Part shown: piece by piece, positions 10,133-20,200 of the stretch
How the letters are laid out: every line of letters starts with the position of its first letter
Numbering within the stretch: position 1 is the first letter of the stretch
Source of the DNA: Bacteroides luti
GTDB taxonomy: Bacteria; Bacteroidota; Bacteroidia; Bacteroidales; Bacteroidaceae
Reading direction: 5' to 3'
Assembly (NCBI RefSeq): GCF_900128905.1
Contig: NZ_FQTV01000011.1
Span: 62,001 to 126,000, forward strand
DNA: 64,000 nt
The notes under the pieces: generated by a model
What the model was told of the DNA's origin: nothing
Database searches by the model: none
What the model saw: only the letters and a program-made list of their open reading frames with translations
Program-made: the position numbers and the translations under genes

Positions 10133-10160
10133 TAATTAATTAAGCCGAATGTGCATGGAT

Positions 10161-10186
10161 ACCCATATGCTTTTTAGCATATGGGT
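10161..10186 (+). promoter_or_regulatory. Intercistronic stem-loop between rhaA and rhaT
   Basis: Perfect 10 bp arms ACCCATATGC (10161-10170) and GCATATGGGT (10177-10186) enclose the loop TTTTTA. A second outer pairing CGAATG with CATTCG extends it across a bulge. There is no T tract after it, so it is more likely a partial terminator or an mRNA-stabilising structure that sets the ratio of isomerase to transporter. Confidence 0.55.
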
Positions 10187-10223
10187 TCATTCGTACAAAT
10201 AGGTGTAATGTTGATATAATATT

Positions 10224-11255
10224 ATGAATACACTGATTGGTTTAATTATTATTGCTATAGGTAGTTTTGGACAAAGTAGTTCGTATGTGCCTATTAAAAA
10301 AGTTAAGCAATGGAGCTGGGAAAGTTTTTGGCTCGTGCAAGGTATCTTTGCCTGGTTAGTATTCCCTTTACTAGGTGCATTACTTGCAATCCCTGCAGGT
10401 AGCAATCTCTTTCAATTACTAAGTTCTGGTGGTGCTCTTCCTTCAATGGCTTATGGTGTGCTTTGGGGAGTAGGAGGTTTGACCTTCGGATTAAGTATGC
10501 GTTACCTTGGAGTTGCTCTGGGGCAGAGTATTGCTCTTGGTACTTGTGCCGGATTTGGAACCCTTTTTCCTGCAATATTCAGCGGTAAAGATTTGTTTCA
10601 CGGAGAAGGTTTAATGCTTCTTATCGGAGTATGTATTACTTTGGCCGGAATAGCTGTTATCGGATATGCAGGAAGTCTTCGCTCTAAAAATATGACTGAA
10701 GAGGAGAAGAAAGCTGCTGTTAAGGATTTTGCTTTAACTAAAGGTTTGCTTGTTGCTTTACTTGCAGGTGTAATGAGTGCTTGCTTTGCTTTAGGACTCG
10801 ACGCTGGTACACCAATTAAAGAAGCTGCAATAGCAGGTGGAGTTGAAGGTTTGTATGCTGGTCTTCCGGTTATATTCCTTGTAACACTTGGTGGATTCTT
10901 AACCAATGCAGCATATTGCATACAGCAAAATATAAAAAACAAGACTGGAAAAGAATATTTCTCGGTTGGTAGTCAGACTTTAACAAATAATGTGTTATTT
11001 TGTGCTCTTGCCGGTGTACTTTGGTATTCACAGTTCTTTGGTTTAGAAATGGGTAAAAGTTTTCTTCTTGACAGTCCTGTTTTATTGGCTTTCTCATGGA
11101 GTATTCTTATGTCTCTTAATGTTACTTTTAGTAATTTTTGGGGAATTATCCTTAAGGAATGGAAAGGTGCAAGTAGTGCTACTATTGGAGTATTAGTTCT
11201 TGGTTTAGTGGTTCTTATATCTTCAATAATCGTAGTTGCCATGGCGCAATCTTAA
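10224..11255 (+). CDS. rhaT: L-rhamnose-proton symporter
   Basis: Inner-membrane L-rhamnose transporter of the RhaT family in the drug/metabolite transporter superfamily (343 aa; E. coli RhaT is 344). About ten hydrophobic segments run through the chain. It starts with NTLIGLIIIAIGSFGQSSSYVPIKKVKQW, broken here only by family-typical residues, and has the conserved region around SWESFWLVQGIFAW and NVTFSNFWGIILKEWKG near the C terminus. The start at 10224 gives the normal family N terminus. It follows rhaA by 91 nt, with a stem-loop between them, and precedes rhaD by 27 nt. Confidence 0.95.
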   Translation: MNTLIGLIIIAIGSFGQSSSYVPIKKVKQWSWESFWLVQGIFAWLVFPLLGALLAIPAGSNLFQLLSSGGALPSMAYGVLWGVGGLTFGLSMRYLGVALGQSIALGTCAGFGTLFPAIFSGKDLFHGEGLMLLIGVCITLAGIAVIGYAGSLRSKNMTEEEKKAAVKDFALTKGLLVALLAGVMSACFALGLDAGTPIKEAAIAGGVEGLYAGLPVIFLVTLGGFLTNAAYCIQQNIKNKTGKEYFSVGSQTLTNNVLFCALAGVLWYSQFFGLEMGKSFLLDSPVLLAFSWSILMSLNVTFSNFWGIILKEWKGASSATIGVLVLGLVVLISSIIVVAMAQS

Positions 11256-11282
11256 AATGATAATTAATTAGTATTAGAATAT

Positions 11283-12092
11283 ATGAAATCTATTTTAGAA
11301 AATAATCCGGCTCTTGCAAAACAAGTAGCTGAAGTGGCTGAAGTAGCTGGATACCTTTGGCAAAAAGGTTGGGCAGAACGTAATGGTGGTAACATCACTA
11401 TAAATATTACAGATGTAGTTACTGATGAAATCAGAGAGATGAAAGCTATTAGCGATAAGATGCAAATAGGAACAACTCTTCCACATCTTAAAGGTTGCTA
11501 TTTCTTCTGCAAAGGTACTAACAAACGTATGCGCGACTTAGCACGTTGGCCAATGGAAAACGGTTCTGTTATCCGTATTTGTGACGATTGTGCAAGTTAT
11601 GAAATTATAGCAGATCAGGTTGTTCGCCCTACTTCAGAACTTCCTGCTCACTTGTCTATGCACAATTATTTAATTGGCAGCGGATCAAACTATAAAGCAG
11701 CAATGCATACTCATCCAATTGACTTGGTTGCTATGACTCACAATCCTGCATTCCTGGAAAAAGATGTGCTTACAAAACTACTTTGGAGTATGATTCCTGA
11801 AACAAGAGCATTCTGTCCAAGAGGATTAGGTATTATTCCTTATAAATTACCTAGTTCAATTGAATTGGCCGAAGCGACAGTTAAGGAACTTGCAGATTAC
11901 GATGTAGTAATGTGGGAAAAGCATGGTGTTTGTGCTGTTGGCGAAAATGTAATGGAAGCATTTGATATGGTTGACACACTTTCTAAATCAGCTCAGATAT
12001 ATCTGACAGCAAAGTCTATGGGCTTTGAACCTACAGGTATGGCCGATGAATTGATGGAAGAATTGAAAGTAGCTTTTAATCTCCCTAAATAG
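11283..12092 (+). CDS. rhaD: Rhamnulose-1-phosphate aldolase
   Basis: Cytoplasmic zinc-dependent class II aldolase (269 aa; E. coli RhaD is 274) that splits L-rhamnulose 1-phosphate into dihydroxyacetone phosphate and L-lactaldehyde. The family shows as GWAERNGGNITINIT near residue 30, the zinc histidines in AAMHTHPIDLVAM, and a third in WEKHGVCAVG. It is the last of the four catabolic genes. The lactaldehyde product needs a reductase, and none is encoded in this cluster. Confidence 0.96.
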   Translation: MKSILENNPALAKQVAEVAEVAGYLWQKGWAERNGGNITINITDVVTDEIREMKAISDKMQIGTTLPHLKGCYFFCKGTNKRMRDLARWPMENGSVIRICDDCASYEIIADQVVRPTSELPAHLSMHNYLIGSGSNYKAAMHTHPIDLVAMTHNPAFLEKDVLTKLLWSMIPETRAFCPRGLGIIPYKLPSSIELAEATVKELADYDVVMWEKHGVCAVGENVMEAFDMVDTLSKSAQIYLTAKSMGFEPTGMADELMEELKVAFNLPK

Positions 12093-12118
12093 TAAAGTGT
12101 ATAATTAAAAATATTATG

Positions 12119-12168
12119 TTAGAATAAGAGAATTGAATTTGAAAAATCAAATTCATCTCTTGTTCTAA
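12119..12168 (+). promoter_or_regulatory. Stem-loop between rhaD and the GH105 gene
   Basis: Arms starting TTAGAATAAGAG and ending CTCTTGTTCTAA pair around an inner TTGAATTTGA/TCAAATTCA stem, giving a long hairpin with a four-base loop. No T tract follows, so full termination is uncertain. It may reduce read-through from the catabolic genes into the glycosidase gene. Confidence 0.55.
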
Positions 12169-12186
12169 TATAATCTATATTCGTTT

Positions 12187-13494
12187 ATGATGAATTTAAA
12201 GAAGAATTTATTGCTGGGTGTTATCACCCTTTTTTTTGTGCCTATTTCTGCTCAAACTAAGATGACTCCAAAAGAGGCTGCTGTTAAAATTGCCGATCGT
12301 ATTTTAAGCAGTACTACATGTGAGTTTAAAAATAAAAAGACAGGAGAGGTATATAAGTCACTTAAAAATGTGCCTCTTACAACTGATGTTAAAGTTGAAA
12401 GTAAATATAATGATTGGCATTATACAAATGGTGTAACAAACATTGCTTTACTTGAATTAGCAGATAAGATTGGCGACAAAAAGTATGATGAATATGTCTT
12501 AAAAAACATGAACTTCGTATTTAATGAAGGAAATCTTGATTATTTCAGGAAATTATATGATAAGACATTAAAAGAAGGAGGATGGAAAGCTGTTCGTGAA
12601 GTAAACTGGCACATGATTTTCCGTGGAAAACGTCTTGATGATAATGGACCCATGGGAGCAAGTTTGATAGAACTTCAGAAACGTCATCCTAATAAATCAT
12701 TCTTGAATTATATTAATCAGACAGCTGATCATTTAAATTATGCAGAGCCACGTTTGGCTGATGGAACTATAGCGCGCCTTTGGCCGCATGTTAATACAAT
12801 TTGGGCTGATGATGCTTTTATGGCTATATCTTTCTTGTCCAGAATGGGCACTCTGACAGGAGATGAAAAGTATTTTACTGATGCTGCTACTCAGATTTTG
12901 AATTATACTAAGTATTTGTGGTGCCCTGAGAAAAATATATATTACCACTGTTACCATACTGATAATAATGAGCATGGAGTTGCTCATTGGAGCCGTGCAA
13001 ATGGATGGGTATTTATGGCACAGGCAGATCTTCTTACCAGAATGGCAAAGAATCATCCATTGCGTGATGCTGTGATTAAGAATTTCCAGCGACAAGCTAG
13101 TGGTGTAGCCCGTTATCAAGGTAAGAATGGCTTATGGCATCAGCTTCTTGATAAAGAAGATTCCTTTGAAGAAATAACAGGTACTGCAATGTTTGTATTT
13201 GGTATTGCTCGTGGTGTTAAAGAAGGGTGGTTGCACCCTGATTTTATTTATGTGGCTGAGCAGGGGCTTAAAGGAATGATGAAGTTAATTACAGATAATG
13301 GCGATGTTACTGGTATCTGTGTAGGTACCGGAATTATGCCTGCTATTACATATTATTATAATCGTCCTACTCAGGAAAATGATCCAATGGGAGAAGGTCC
13401 TGTTTTAAGGGCACTGGTTGAAATGATTGATGCTCCTAGTTATAAAGAAATAAGAGCTGAGGAACAATATGATAAAATAGTAGTGAAGAAATAA
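12187..13494 (+). CDS. Exported GH105/GH88-type unsaturated glucuronyl or galacturonyl hydrolase
   Basis: A 435 aa exported (alpha/alpha)6-barrel enzyme of the GH105 family. A signal peptide covers the first 22 residues (cleavage near PISA-QTK). Family blocks are KYNDWHYTNGVTNIALLELA, the central IWADDAFMAISFLSRMG with the likely catalytic Asp, and a later HWSRANGWVFMAQADLL and GLWHQLLDKEDS. GH105 hydrates the unsaturated uronic acid at the non-reducing end of lyase products. It lies at the position after rhaD where a lactaldehyde reductase gene might be expected, and is distinct in sequence from the GH105 half of the first gene of the window. Exact substrate is unknown. Confidence 0.85.
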   Translation: MMNLKKNLLLGVITLFFVPISAQTKMTPKEAAVKIADRILSSTTCEFKNKKTGEVYKSLKNVPLTTDVKVESKYNDWHYTNGVTNIALLELADKIGDKKYDEYVLKNMNFVFNEGNLDYFRKLYDKTLKEGGWKAVREVNWHMIFRGKRLDDNGPMGASLIELQKRHPNKSFLNYINQTADHLNYAEPRLADGTIARLWPHVNTIWADDAFMAISFLSRMGTLTGDEKYFTDAATQILNYTKYLWCPEKNIYYHCYHTDNNEHGVAHWSRANGWVFMAQADLLTRMAKNHPLRDAVIKNFQRQASGVARYQGKNGLWHQLLDKEDSFEEITGTAMFVFGIARGVKEGWLHPDFIYVAEQGLKGMMKLITDNGDVTGICVGTGIMPAITYYYNRPTQENDPMGEGPVLRALVEMIDAPSYKEIRAEEQYDKIVVKK

Positions 13495-13518
13495 GAATAA
13501 CCTTATTTTATTATCTTT

Positions 13519-13575
13519 ATGTGAGTTTTTTGTAAAAATATATATTTGTTTTTGCAAAAAACTCACATTTATTTT
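13519..13575. terminator. Strong terminator hairpin after the rha/GH105 unit
   Basis: Two 20-base arms, 13519-13538 and 13549-13568, are perfect complements apart from one T-G wobble, with a 10 nt loop. The stem core is TGTGAGTTTTTTG. T-rich DNA follows on the + side. It closes the unit and insulates the regulator gene downstream. Confidence 0.85.
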
Positions 13576-13631
13576 TTTATTTTTTTAGGGTTCCTTTTGT
13601 TCTTTGTCGTTTCATTGTCAGAAATAATATC

Positions 13632-13639
13632 TATTTTTG
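13632..13639 (+). promoter_or_regulatory. -7 promoter element of the AraC-type regulator
   Basis: TATTTTTG fits TAnnTTTG and lies 26 bases before the ATG at 13666. TTTG at 13603 and TTG at 13614 lie upstream but at 25 and 15 base spacing, not the usual 19-21. Confidence 0.45.
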
Positions 13640-13665
13640 CCTAGATAACAACACTTTAAGCAACA

Positions 13666-14580
13666 ATGACAAGGGATTATAACGATTTGGGTGTAGATTT
13701 TAAATATTTAATTGTTAATGACATGGACCACAAGTTTGGTCTGTCTGTTAATACTGTGGGTTTTCAATCTATAGTTCCAAATTCTCCTTATCCTCTGAAA
13801 GACCATCCTTCAGGTTATTTTTTTAATGCTCAAAAAGGCCGTATATTAAGAGAATATCAGTTTGTATATATCACAAAAGGCCGCGGACTTTTCACTTCTG
13901 ATTCAACACCTGAGACTCAAATTTGTAAAGGCCGCTTAATGGTTCTTTTTCCAGGTCAATGGCACACTTACCATCCACTAATACATACCGGATGGAATGA
14001 ATATTACATAGGATTTGAGGGAGAAATGATTGATAACATTGTCAAAAATTCATTTTTGTCACCAGAAAAGCAGATTCTTGAAGTTGGTTTAAATGAAGAA
14101 CTGGTAAATCTGTTCTCGCGTGCAATAGAGGTTGCAGAAACCGATAAGATATCGTCCCAACAATATCTCGCAGGAATTGTATTGCATATGCTTGGAATGA
14201 TTTTATCCATATCCAAGAATAAAATGTTTGAGCTTGGAGATATGGATCAAAAAATAGAGCAAGCTAAAATTATTATGAACGAAAATGTCTTTAAAGATGT
14301 TGATCCTGAAGAACTTGCTATGAAGCTGAATATCAGTTATTCCTGGTTCAGAAAAATATTTAAGGACTATACCGGATATGCTCCTGCAAAATATTTTCAG
14401 GAACTGAAGTTGCGTAAAGCAAAGCAACTTTTAGTTGGCACCTCACAATCAGTCAAAGAAATCTCGTATCAATTAAATTATACTTCAACAGAACACTTTT
14501 TCTCTTTATTTAAGAGAAGAACAGGATTTACACCACTTGAATATCGTAGTTTTGGTCGTGAGACAGAGTCTGAACTCTAA
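13666..14580 (+). CDS. rhaR: AraC-family transcriptional activator, probable rhamnose regulator
   Basis: A 304 aa AraC-type regulator. Residues about 1-175 form the cupin-like sugar-sensing arm (REYQFVYITKGRGLF, GRLMVLFPGQWHTYHP). The C-terminal 100 residues carry two helix-turn-helix motifs (LAMKLNISYSWFRKIFKDYTG and VKEISYQLNYTSTEHFFSLF) followed by the AraC signature FKRRTGFTPLEYR. It has no signal or membrane segment. Its place directly after the rhamnose genes matches the known Bacteroides arrangement, in which RhaR activates rhamnose catabolism. The rhamnose ligand is inferred from position, so the gene name carries moderate weight; the AraC family call is firm. Confidence 0.85.
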   Translation: MTRDYNDLGVDFKYLIVNDMDHKFGLSVNTVGFQSIVPNSPYPLKDHPSGYFFNAQKGRILREYQFVYITKGRGLFTSDSTPETQICKGRLMVLFPGQWHTYHPLIHTGWNEYYIGFEGEMIDNIVKNSFLSPEKQILEVGLNEELVNLFSRAIEVAETDKISSQQYLAGIVLHMLGMILSISKNKMFELGDMDQKIEQAKIIMNENVFKDVDPEELAMKLNISYSWFRKIFKDYTGYAPAKYFQELKLRKAKQLLVGTSQSVKEISYQLNYTSTEHFFSLFKRRTGFTPLEYRSFGRETESEL

Positions 14581-15130
14581 AACTTTAATAATGAATATGC
14601 TGAGTGTTATTATCCCTAACTGAAACATCACGAAAAAAGTTCTGTTCTCACTATTTTAACCACAATCAACAGATTCTGGGAAGAGATTCAATGAAAAAAC
14701 ACTTCCATTAATATTAAAATCCTCTTTGTGTATATGGTATCTCGCCCCTGAGCCTTTGCCGGAAATGGCAAGAAATGGCACGAAATGGTGAGGGATGGGT
14801 TCGAAAGTGAGGGAAATAGTGATGGATGAAAATGCTACCATCACCATTTAATTAGCAAGTAATCAAATAGATGCACAAAGAAAGTGATGGAGTGATGGTT
14901 GCTTTTTATTTTTTATTCGCCTTTGCTTTTCAGCCATTCACCAATGGATTTTATTTATTGGTGAATAATTAAAATTTAATGATAATACAAGATAGCATTT
15001 ATCTTGTATTTGCGTTAGTTTACAGTCAAATAACACAGCATAAATGTCATTGTTTATATAAAATAAGGAAAAATAAACGTCTATATTTGTGCTTATAATC
15101 AAAATACTATCTAAATAGCCAAGAAACACT
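14581..15130. other. 550-base intergenic region with repeats, two hairpins and a promoter element
   Basis: No supported gene. From 14755 to 14900 the sequence is purine-biased and repetitive: a 10-base unit AGAAATGGCA-like repeats about three times (14761-14787) and GTGATGG recurs near 14819 and 14884-14897. Two perfect inverted repeats follow: ATTCACCAAT...ATTGGTGAAT (14936-14966) and AATACAAGATA...TATCTTGTATT (14984-15010). TATATTTG at 15082-15089 is a good -7 element, 42 bases before the next ATG. The hairpins could be regulator sites or an upstream terminator. Confidence 0.5.
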
Positions 15131-17236
15131 ATGAAAAAGATTTTATATTCTTGTTTAGCACTCATCTGTTCAGTGAGCGGAGTTGCAAAACAAACGCCGA
15201 TTAATCGTCTGGCTTTGGTTACCCGTAATAATCCACAGGTTACAGCATTTAATTCTCTTTCTTCTCTTTCAGTAGGGAATGGAGAGTTTGCTTATACTGT
15301 TGATGCTACAGGTTTGCAAACATTCCCTGAAATCTATTCAAATGGAGTACCACTAGGAACTCAATCTCAGTGGGGATGGCACAGTTATGCCAATCCTAAT
15401 AATTACAAACATGAAGAGACGCTGAAAAACTATGATTTTGGTCATGGAAAGCAAGAACCTTACTCAACGCAGTTTAATGAAGATGGTCGCCCAAAAGAAG
15501 CGTCCAACTGGTTTAGAGTAAATCCTCATCGTTTACACCTGGGAATTGTAGGTTTCGAATTAGGAAAGAATATAAAAGCAAGCGATATTACTAACATCAA
15601 CCAGAAATTAGATTTGTGGAAAGGTGATATAATAAGCAACTTTACCCTGAATGGCAAATCTGTGCAAGTGGAAACAGCTTGTCATCCTCAGAAGGATATG
15701 ATTGCTGCAAAAATCAATTCATCATTGCGCCCTGCAGTTAATTTCCGTTTCCCTTATCCAACCGGCGGACATTGTGACGATGCTTGCGACTGGACAAAGA
15801 ATGATCTTCACACCACTGTTGTTGTTTCTCAGGATGCAAACTCGGCAATTCTTAAAAGACAACTTGGTGAAACAGTTTATTATGTTCAGATAAAGTGGGA
15901 AGGAAAAGCGAAACTATCGGAAAAGCAGAAAAACTATTTTGTACTTACTCCCCAATCAGATAAGTTTGCTTTTACTTGTTTATTTACTTCAAATATTCAA
16001 TATGATAAGCAACCTGGTGTTGCAAATACATTTGCTGCGTCGGGTAAATACTGGACTTCCTTTTGGAAGAATGGTGGTGCAGTAGACTTTTCTGCATGTA
16101 AAGATGCTCGTGCTAAAGAACTTGAACGTCGCGTTGTGCTTTCACAATATCTTCTTGCAATTCAATGTGCTGGTTCTACACCTCCACAAGAAACCGGACT
16201 GACTTATAATTCATGGTTTGGCAAGTTCCACCTTGAAATGATCTGGTGGCACCAGGCACAGTTTGCATTGTGGAATCGTCCGGAACTTCTGGACCGCACG
16301 CTGGGATGGTATGAGAAAGCTTATCCGATAGCAAAAGAAATTGCAAAACGTCAAGGTTTTGATGGCATTCGTTGGATGAAGATGACAGACCCTTCAGGAA
16401 TTGAAGCTCCTTCAAAAGTAGGTTCATTCCTTATCTGGCAACAGCCTCACTTAATCTATATGGCCGAACTGCTTTATCGCAGCAATCCTAATGCTGAGGT
16501 TCTTAAGAAATATAACAAACTGGTGCAGGAAACTGCTGAATTTATGTACTCGTTTGCTACTTACGAAAAAGATAAAGATCGTTTTGTGTTGAAAGGAGCT
16601 ATCCCTGCACAGGAAACTCTTCGTGCTGCCGAAACTGTAAATCCTCCTTTTGAACTTTCTTATTGGCACTTTGCTATGAGTGTTGCTCAGAAATGGCGCG
16701 AACGTATCGGTGAAGAACGTAATAAGAAATGGGATGAACTGATACAGAAGCTTTCTCCGCTTGCTGCACAAGATACTTTATATCTGGCAGCAGAAACGGC
16801 ACTCGATACATATAAAGATATTCGCTTTACTTCCGACCACATGGCTGTACTTGGTGCAGAAGGTATCTTGCCTAAGTGTAATCTTGTTCGTGAAGATTAT
16901 ATGAAGAATACATTAAACTGGATCTGGGATAACTGGAACTGGAACGAAACCTGGGGATGGGATTATCCGATGACTGCAATGAATGCGGCTCGCCTTGGTG
17001 AACCGGAAAAAGCTGTTGGTGCACTGTTGATGAATAAACGCACAAATACTTATCTGGTGAACGGACACAATTATCAGGACGATCGTTTGCGTATCTATCT
17101 TCCTGGGAATGGTGGCTTGTTGACTGCTATCTCTATGATGTGTGCAGGCTGGGATGGTTGTAAGGAAAAGAATCCGGGCTTCCCTAAAGATGGAAACTGG
17201 GATGTGAAGTGGGAAGGGCTTTCTCCAATGCCTTAA
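15131..17236 (+). CDS. Secreted six-hairpin glycosidase-like protein, activity unassigned
   Basis: A 701 aa exported protein (signal peptide cleaved near SGVAKQ). Residues about 25-290 are beta-rich (LSVGNGEFAYTVDATGLQTFPEIY), and residues about 300-680 are helical with the layout of an (alpha/alpha)6 glycosidase, as in GH65, GH95 and relatives. The block GLTYNSWFGKFHLEMIWWHQ holds Glu369, a candidate general acid; a second acidic, aromatic-rich stretch is NWNWNETWGWDYPMTAMNAA. I do not recognise a named CAZy family. The next gene begins 50 nt downstream without a terminator between them, so the two are probably co-expressed. It follows the rhamnose regulator, suggesting a rhamnogalacturonan-related substrate, which is inference. 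Confidence 0.7.
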   Translation: MKKILYSCLALICSVSGVAKQTPINRLALVTRNNPQVTAFNSLSSLSVGNGEFAYTVDATGLQTFPEIYSNGVPLGTQSQWGWHSYANPNNYKHEETLKNYDFGHGKQEPYSTQFNEDGRPKEASNWFRVNPHRLHLGIVGFELGKNIKASDITNINQKLDLWKGDIISNFTLNGKSVQVETACHPQKDMIAAKINSSLRPAVNFRFPYPTGGHCDDACDWTKNDLHTTVVVSQDANSAILKRQLGETVYYVQIKWEGKAKLSEKQKNYFVLTPQSDKFAFTCLFTSNIQYDKQPGVANTFAASGKYWTSFWKNGGAVDFSACKDARAKELERRVVLSQYLLAIQCAGSTPPQETGLTYNSWFGKFHLEMIWWHQAQFALWNRPELLDRTLGWYEKAYPIAKEIAKRQGFDGIRWMKMTDPSGIEAPSKVGSFLIWQQPHLIYMAELLYRSNPNAEVLKKYNKLVQETAEFMYSFATYEKDKDRFVLKGAIPAQETLRAAETVNPPFELSYWHFAMSVAQKWRERIGEERNKKWDELIQKLSPLAAQDTLYLAAETALDTYKDIRFTSDHMAVLGAEGILPKCNLVREDYMKNTLNWIWDNWNWNETWGWDYPMTAMNAARLGEPEKAVGALLMNKRTNTYLVNGHNYQDDRLRIYLPGNGGLLTAISMMCAGWDGCKEKNPGFPKDGNWDVKWEGLSPMP

Positions 17237-17286
17237 CAGGATCTATTTGATGAATAATAATCAGATCTTGATAAAATAAAAAAGAT

Positions 17287-20200
17287 ATGTTTAATCTGAA
17301 ATTAGTGAAGATGCTGCTATTCCTCTTTTTGGGAATTACAGCTTCTGCACAGCCATTAGCTTCACTTAATGATTCTCAGCGAGGAGCGCAACGTAAATTA
17401 CGTTATACTCCCGATGGGGAAGACTTTGTGATTGTTAATGGTGATAAGAAGTTTAATCGTGCACTCTACGGTGATCATACAGGTTTTCGTGTAGAGACAG
17501 GTGATGTGCCCGAATTTGCTCTTTACCTCCCACGAATGGGTGGAAACCTTAGCTTTGGAATTGTCCGCGATTCTAAAACTTTATCACTAAATAAAGCATC
17601 TTATATTGAAAGCCGTTATAGAGCCGGCTCGCGTATATATACTATTAAAGATCCTGTTTTGGGAAAAGGATTTATTCGTATAACAGTTCTTTCAATGTAT
17701 GGCGCCGATGGTGCTGTGTTTAAAATTGAAACGAATAATTTGCCAGGTAATACTTTTCTAACCTGGCGCTTTGGCGGTGCTGCCGATAAACGATTCAGCC
17801 GGGAAGGTGATTTGGGTGTTGATCCTTATGACAGCTTCGATCTTAAACCCGAATATTGTGCGGGTAATGTCTATTCAATAGACCGCAACAGTTTTACCCT
17901 GAAGTTTGGAAAAAAAGAACCACGTCAGTTGAAAGGAATATTTCCTTTAGATGCAAAATTGAATGTTACCACAGATTTACCTGTACTGGATGGAAAATTA
18001 TCTGTTGCCGGAGGTAAAACATATTATATGGCTTTGCAAAGTTCAAATCTGGATAAATCATTAGATTATCCGGCATTGGCAGATTGTTTTGCTAAGTCCG
18101 AAGCTGCTCGTGTTCAGCTGGCTTCAAGAATTAAAATAAATACTCCCGATCCTTACTTTAATACGCTTGGTCCAACACTGGCTGTAGCGGCAGATGGTAT
18201 ATGGAGTGGAGAAGTATGGCTTCACGGAGCAGTAGGTTGGCGAATGCCTCTTAGTGGTTGGCGTGCAGCTTATACAGGAGATGCACTGGGCTGGCACGAT
18301 CGTGCCCGTTCTCATTTCAATGCTTATGCAGCAAGTCAGGTTACTGATGTTCCCGCTGTGTATCCTCATCCAACTCAGGATAGTGCAATGAATCTTTCCC
18401 GTTCGGAAAAGAAGTGGGGTACTCAGATGTATAGCAATGGCTATATTTGTCGCAATCCTCGTGAGAATAACAAGATGCATCATTACGATATGAACTTGTG
18501 TTATATCGATGAACTCTTGTGGCATTTTAATTGGACGGGAGATTTAGCCTATGCAAAACAGATGTGGCCGGTTATTACCCGTCACTTAGCCTGGGAAAAA
18601 AGAAACTTTGATCCGGATAATGATGGATTGTATGATGCTTATTGTTGTATCTGGGCCAGTGATGCCTTGTATTACAACAGTGGAGCGGTTACACACTCTT
18701 CAGCTTATAATTATCGTGCCAACAGTATGGCTGCCGAGATTGCTGCCAAGATAGGAGAAGATCCTAAACCTTATGCCGATGAGGCTAAGAAGATTTTGAA
18801 TGCATTGAATACCCGACTGTGGATTCCTTCCAAAGGACATTGGGCTGAATTCCAAGATTTCATGGGCAAAAAGAAGCTTCATGAGAGTGCTGCGGTGTGG
18901 ACTATCTATCATGCAATAGACTCGGATATTCATAATCCATTCCAGGGTTATCAGGCTACCCGTTATGTAGATACAGAGATTCCTCATATTCCGGTTGTTG
19001 CAAAAGGTTTAAAGGATGAAGGTTATGCAACAGTTTCCACGACCAACTGGCTTCCTTATTCATGGTCAATCAATAATGTTGCTTTTGCCGAGGTAATGCA
19101 TACTTCGCTTGCTTACTGGCAAGCCGGAAGAAATGAAGAAGCATTTAAATTATTAAAGAGCTCGGTTCTCGATGGAATGTATTTGGGTAGCAGTCCGGGT
19201 AACTTCGGACAAGTCAGCTTTTACGATGCAGCACGCGGAGAATGCTACCGGGATTTTGGTGACCCGATAGGAGTTGCCTCCCGTGCGCTTGTTCAGGGAC
19301 TTTTTGGTGTGTTGCCTGATGCAATGAATGGACGAGTTTTGGTTCGCCCCGGTTTTCCTTCAGCCTGGGATCATGCATCTATTTCCACACCGGATATTGA
19401 TATTGCTTTTAAGCGTACTAATAATACAGAAGTTTATAACGTTGAACTTAAATTTGAAAAGCAGCTGGCTTTGGAATTACAAGTTCGTGCTCTCTCAGAT
19501 AAAATTAAATCTGTAAAGGTAAACGGTAAAGATGCTAAGTGGTCATTTGTTGAGTCTGCTGCCGGATATCCAATAATGAAAATATCTTCTCCTTCTGCTA
19601 AGAAGAACAAGATAGAAATTGTTTGGGGAGAAAATAAGCTGGTTAAATCTCCGGAAGTAGTATCTGTTATGAATGGTTCTTCCTATTCAGTAAATCTGAA
19701 TTGTTCAGTAAAGAAGATCTATGATCCGCAGAATATTTTAGCTAATGCAAAAATCTCTGGTAATAACTTATCGGGTAATGTAATTGCTGAGGCTGGTAGT
19801 CATACACTGTTTGCTCTTGTTTCTCAGGGAAAAATGGAGTGGTGGATGCCGGTTAATATTAATGTGAAAGGAGAAAACAAAGTTGCATTTAAGGCATTTG
19901 TCGATGTAAACGGCTCCACTTGCGAACCGGTTAATATGGATGGAGCATTGAACGATTCGGTAAGTAAGATATTTAAAAATGAATATCTGTCGCCACGCTC
20001 ACCATATACAACGCTTCAGTTGCCAAAGCAAGGTATTGGTGAATGGTGTCATCCTCAGACAACAGCGGATATTGACGACTCGGGTGTTCGTTCTAAAGTT
20101 CGTGATGGAATATTGTCAACTACTCTTGGAGTGCCTTTCAGAACTCCAACTGTGGGTAATAATATTGCTTTTACATCTCTCTGGAAAAACTATCCAGAAA

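Noticed and set aside
14656..14847. 63 aa - strand frame in the gap after the AraC gene
   Set aside because: Low-complexity translation over a repetitive patch, with no start context or family.
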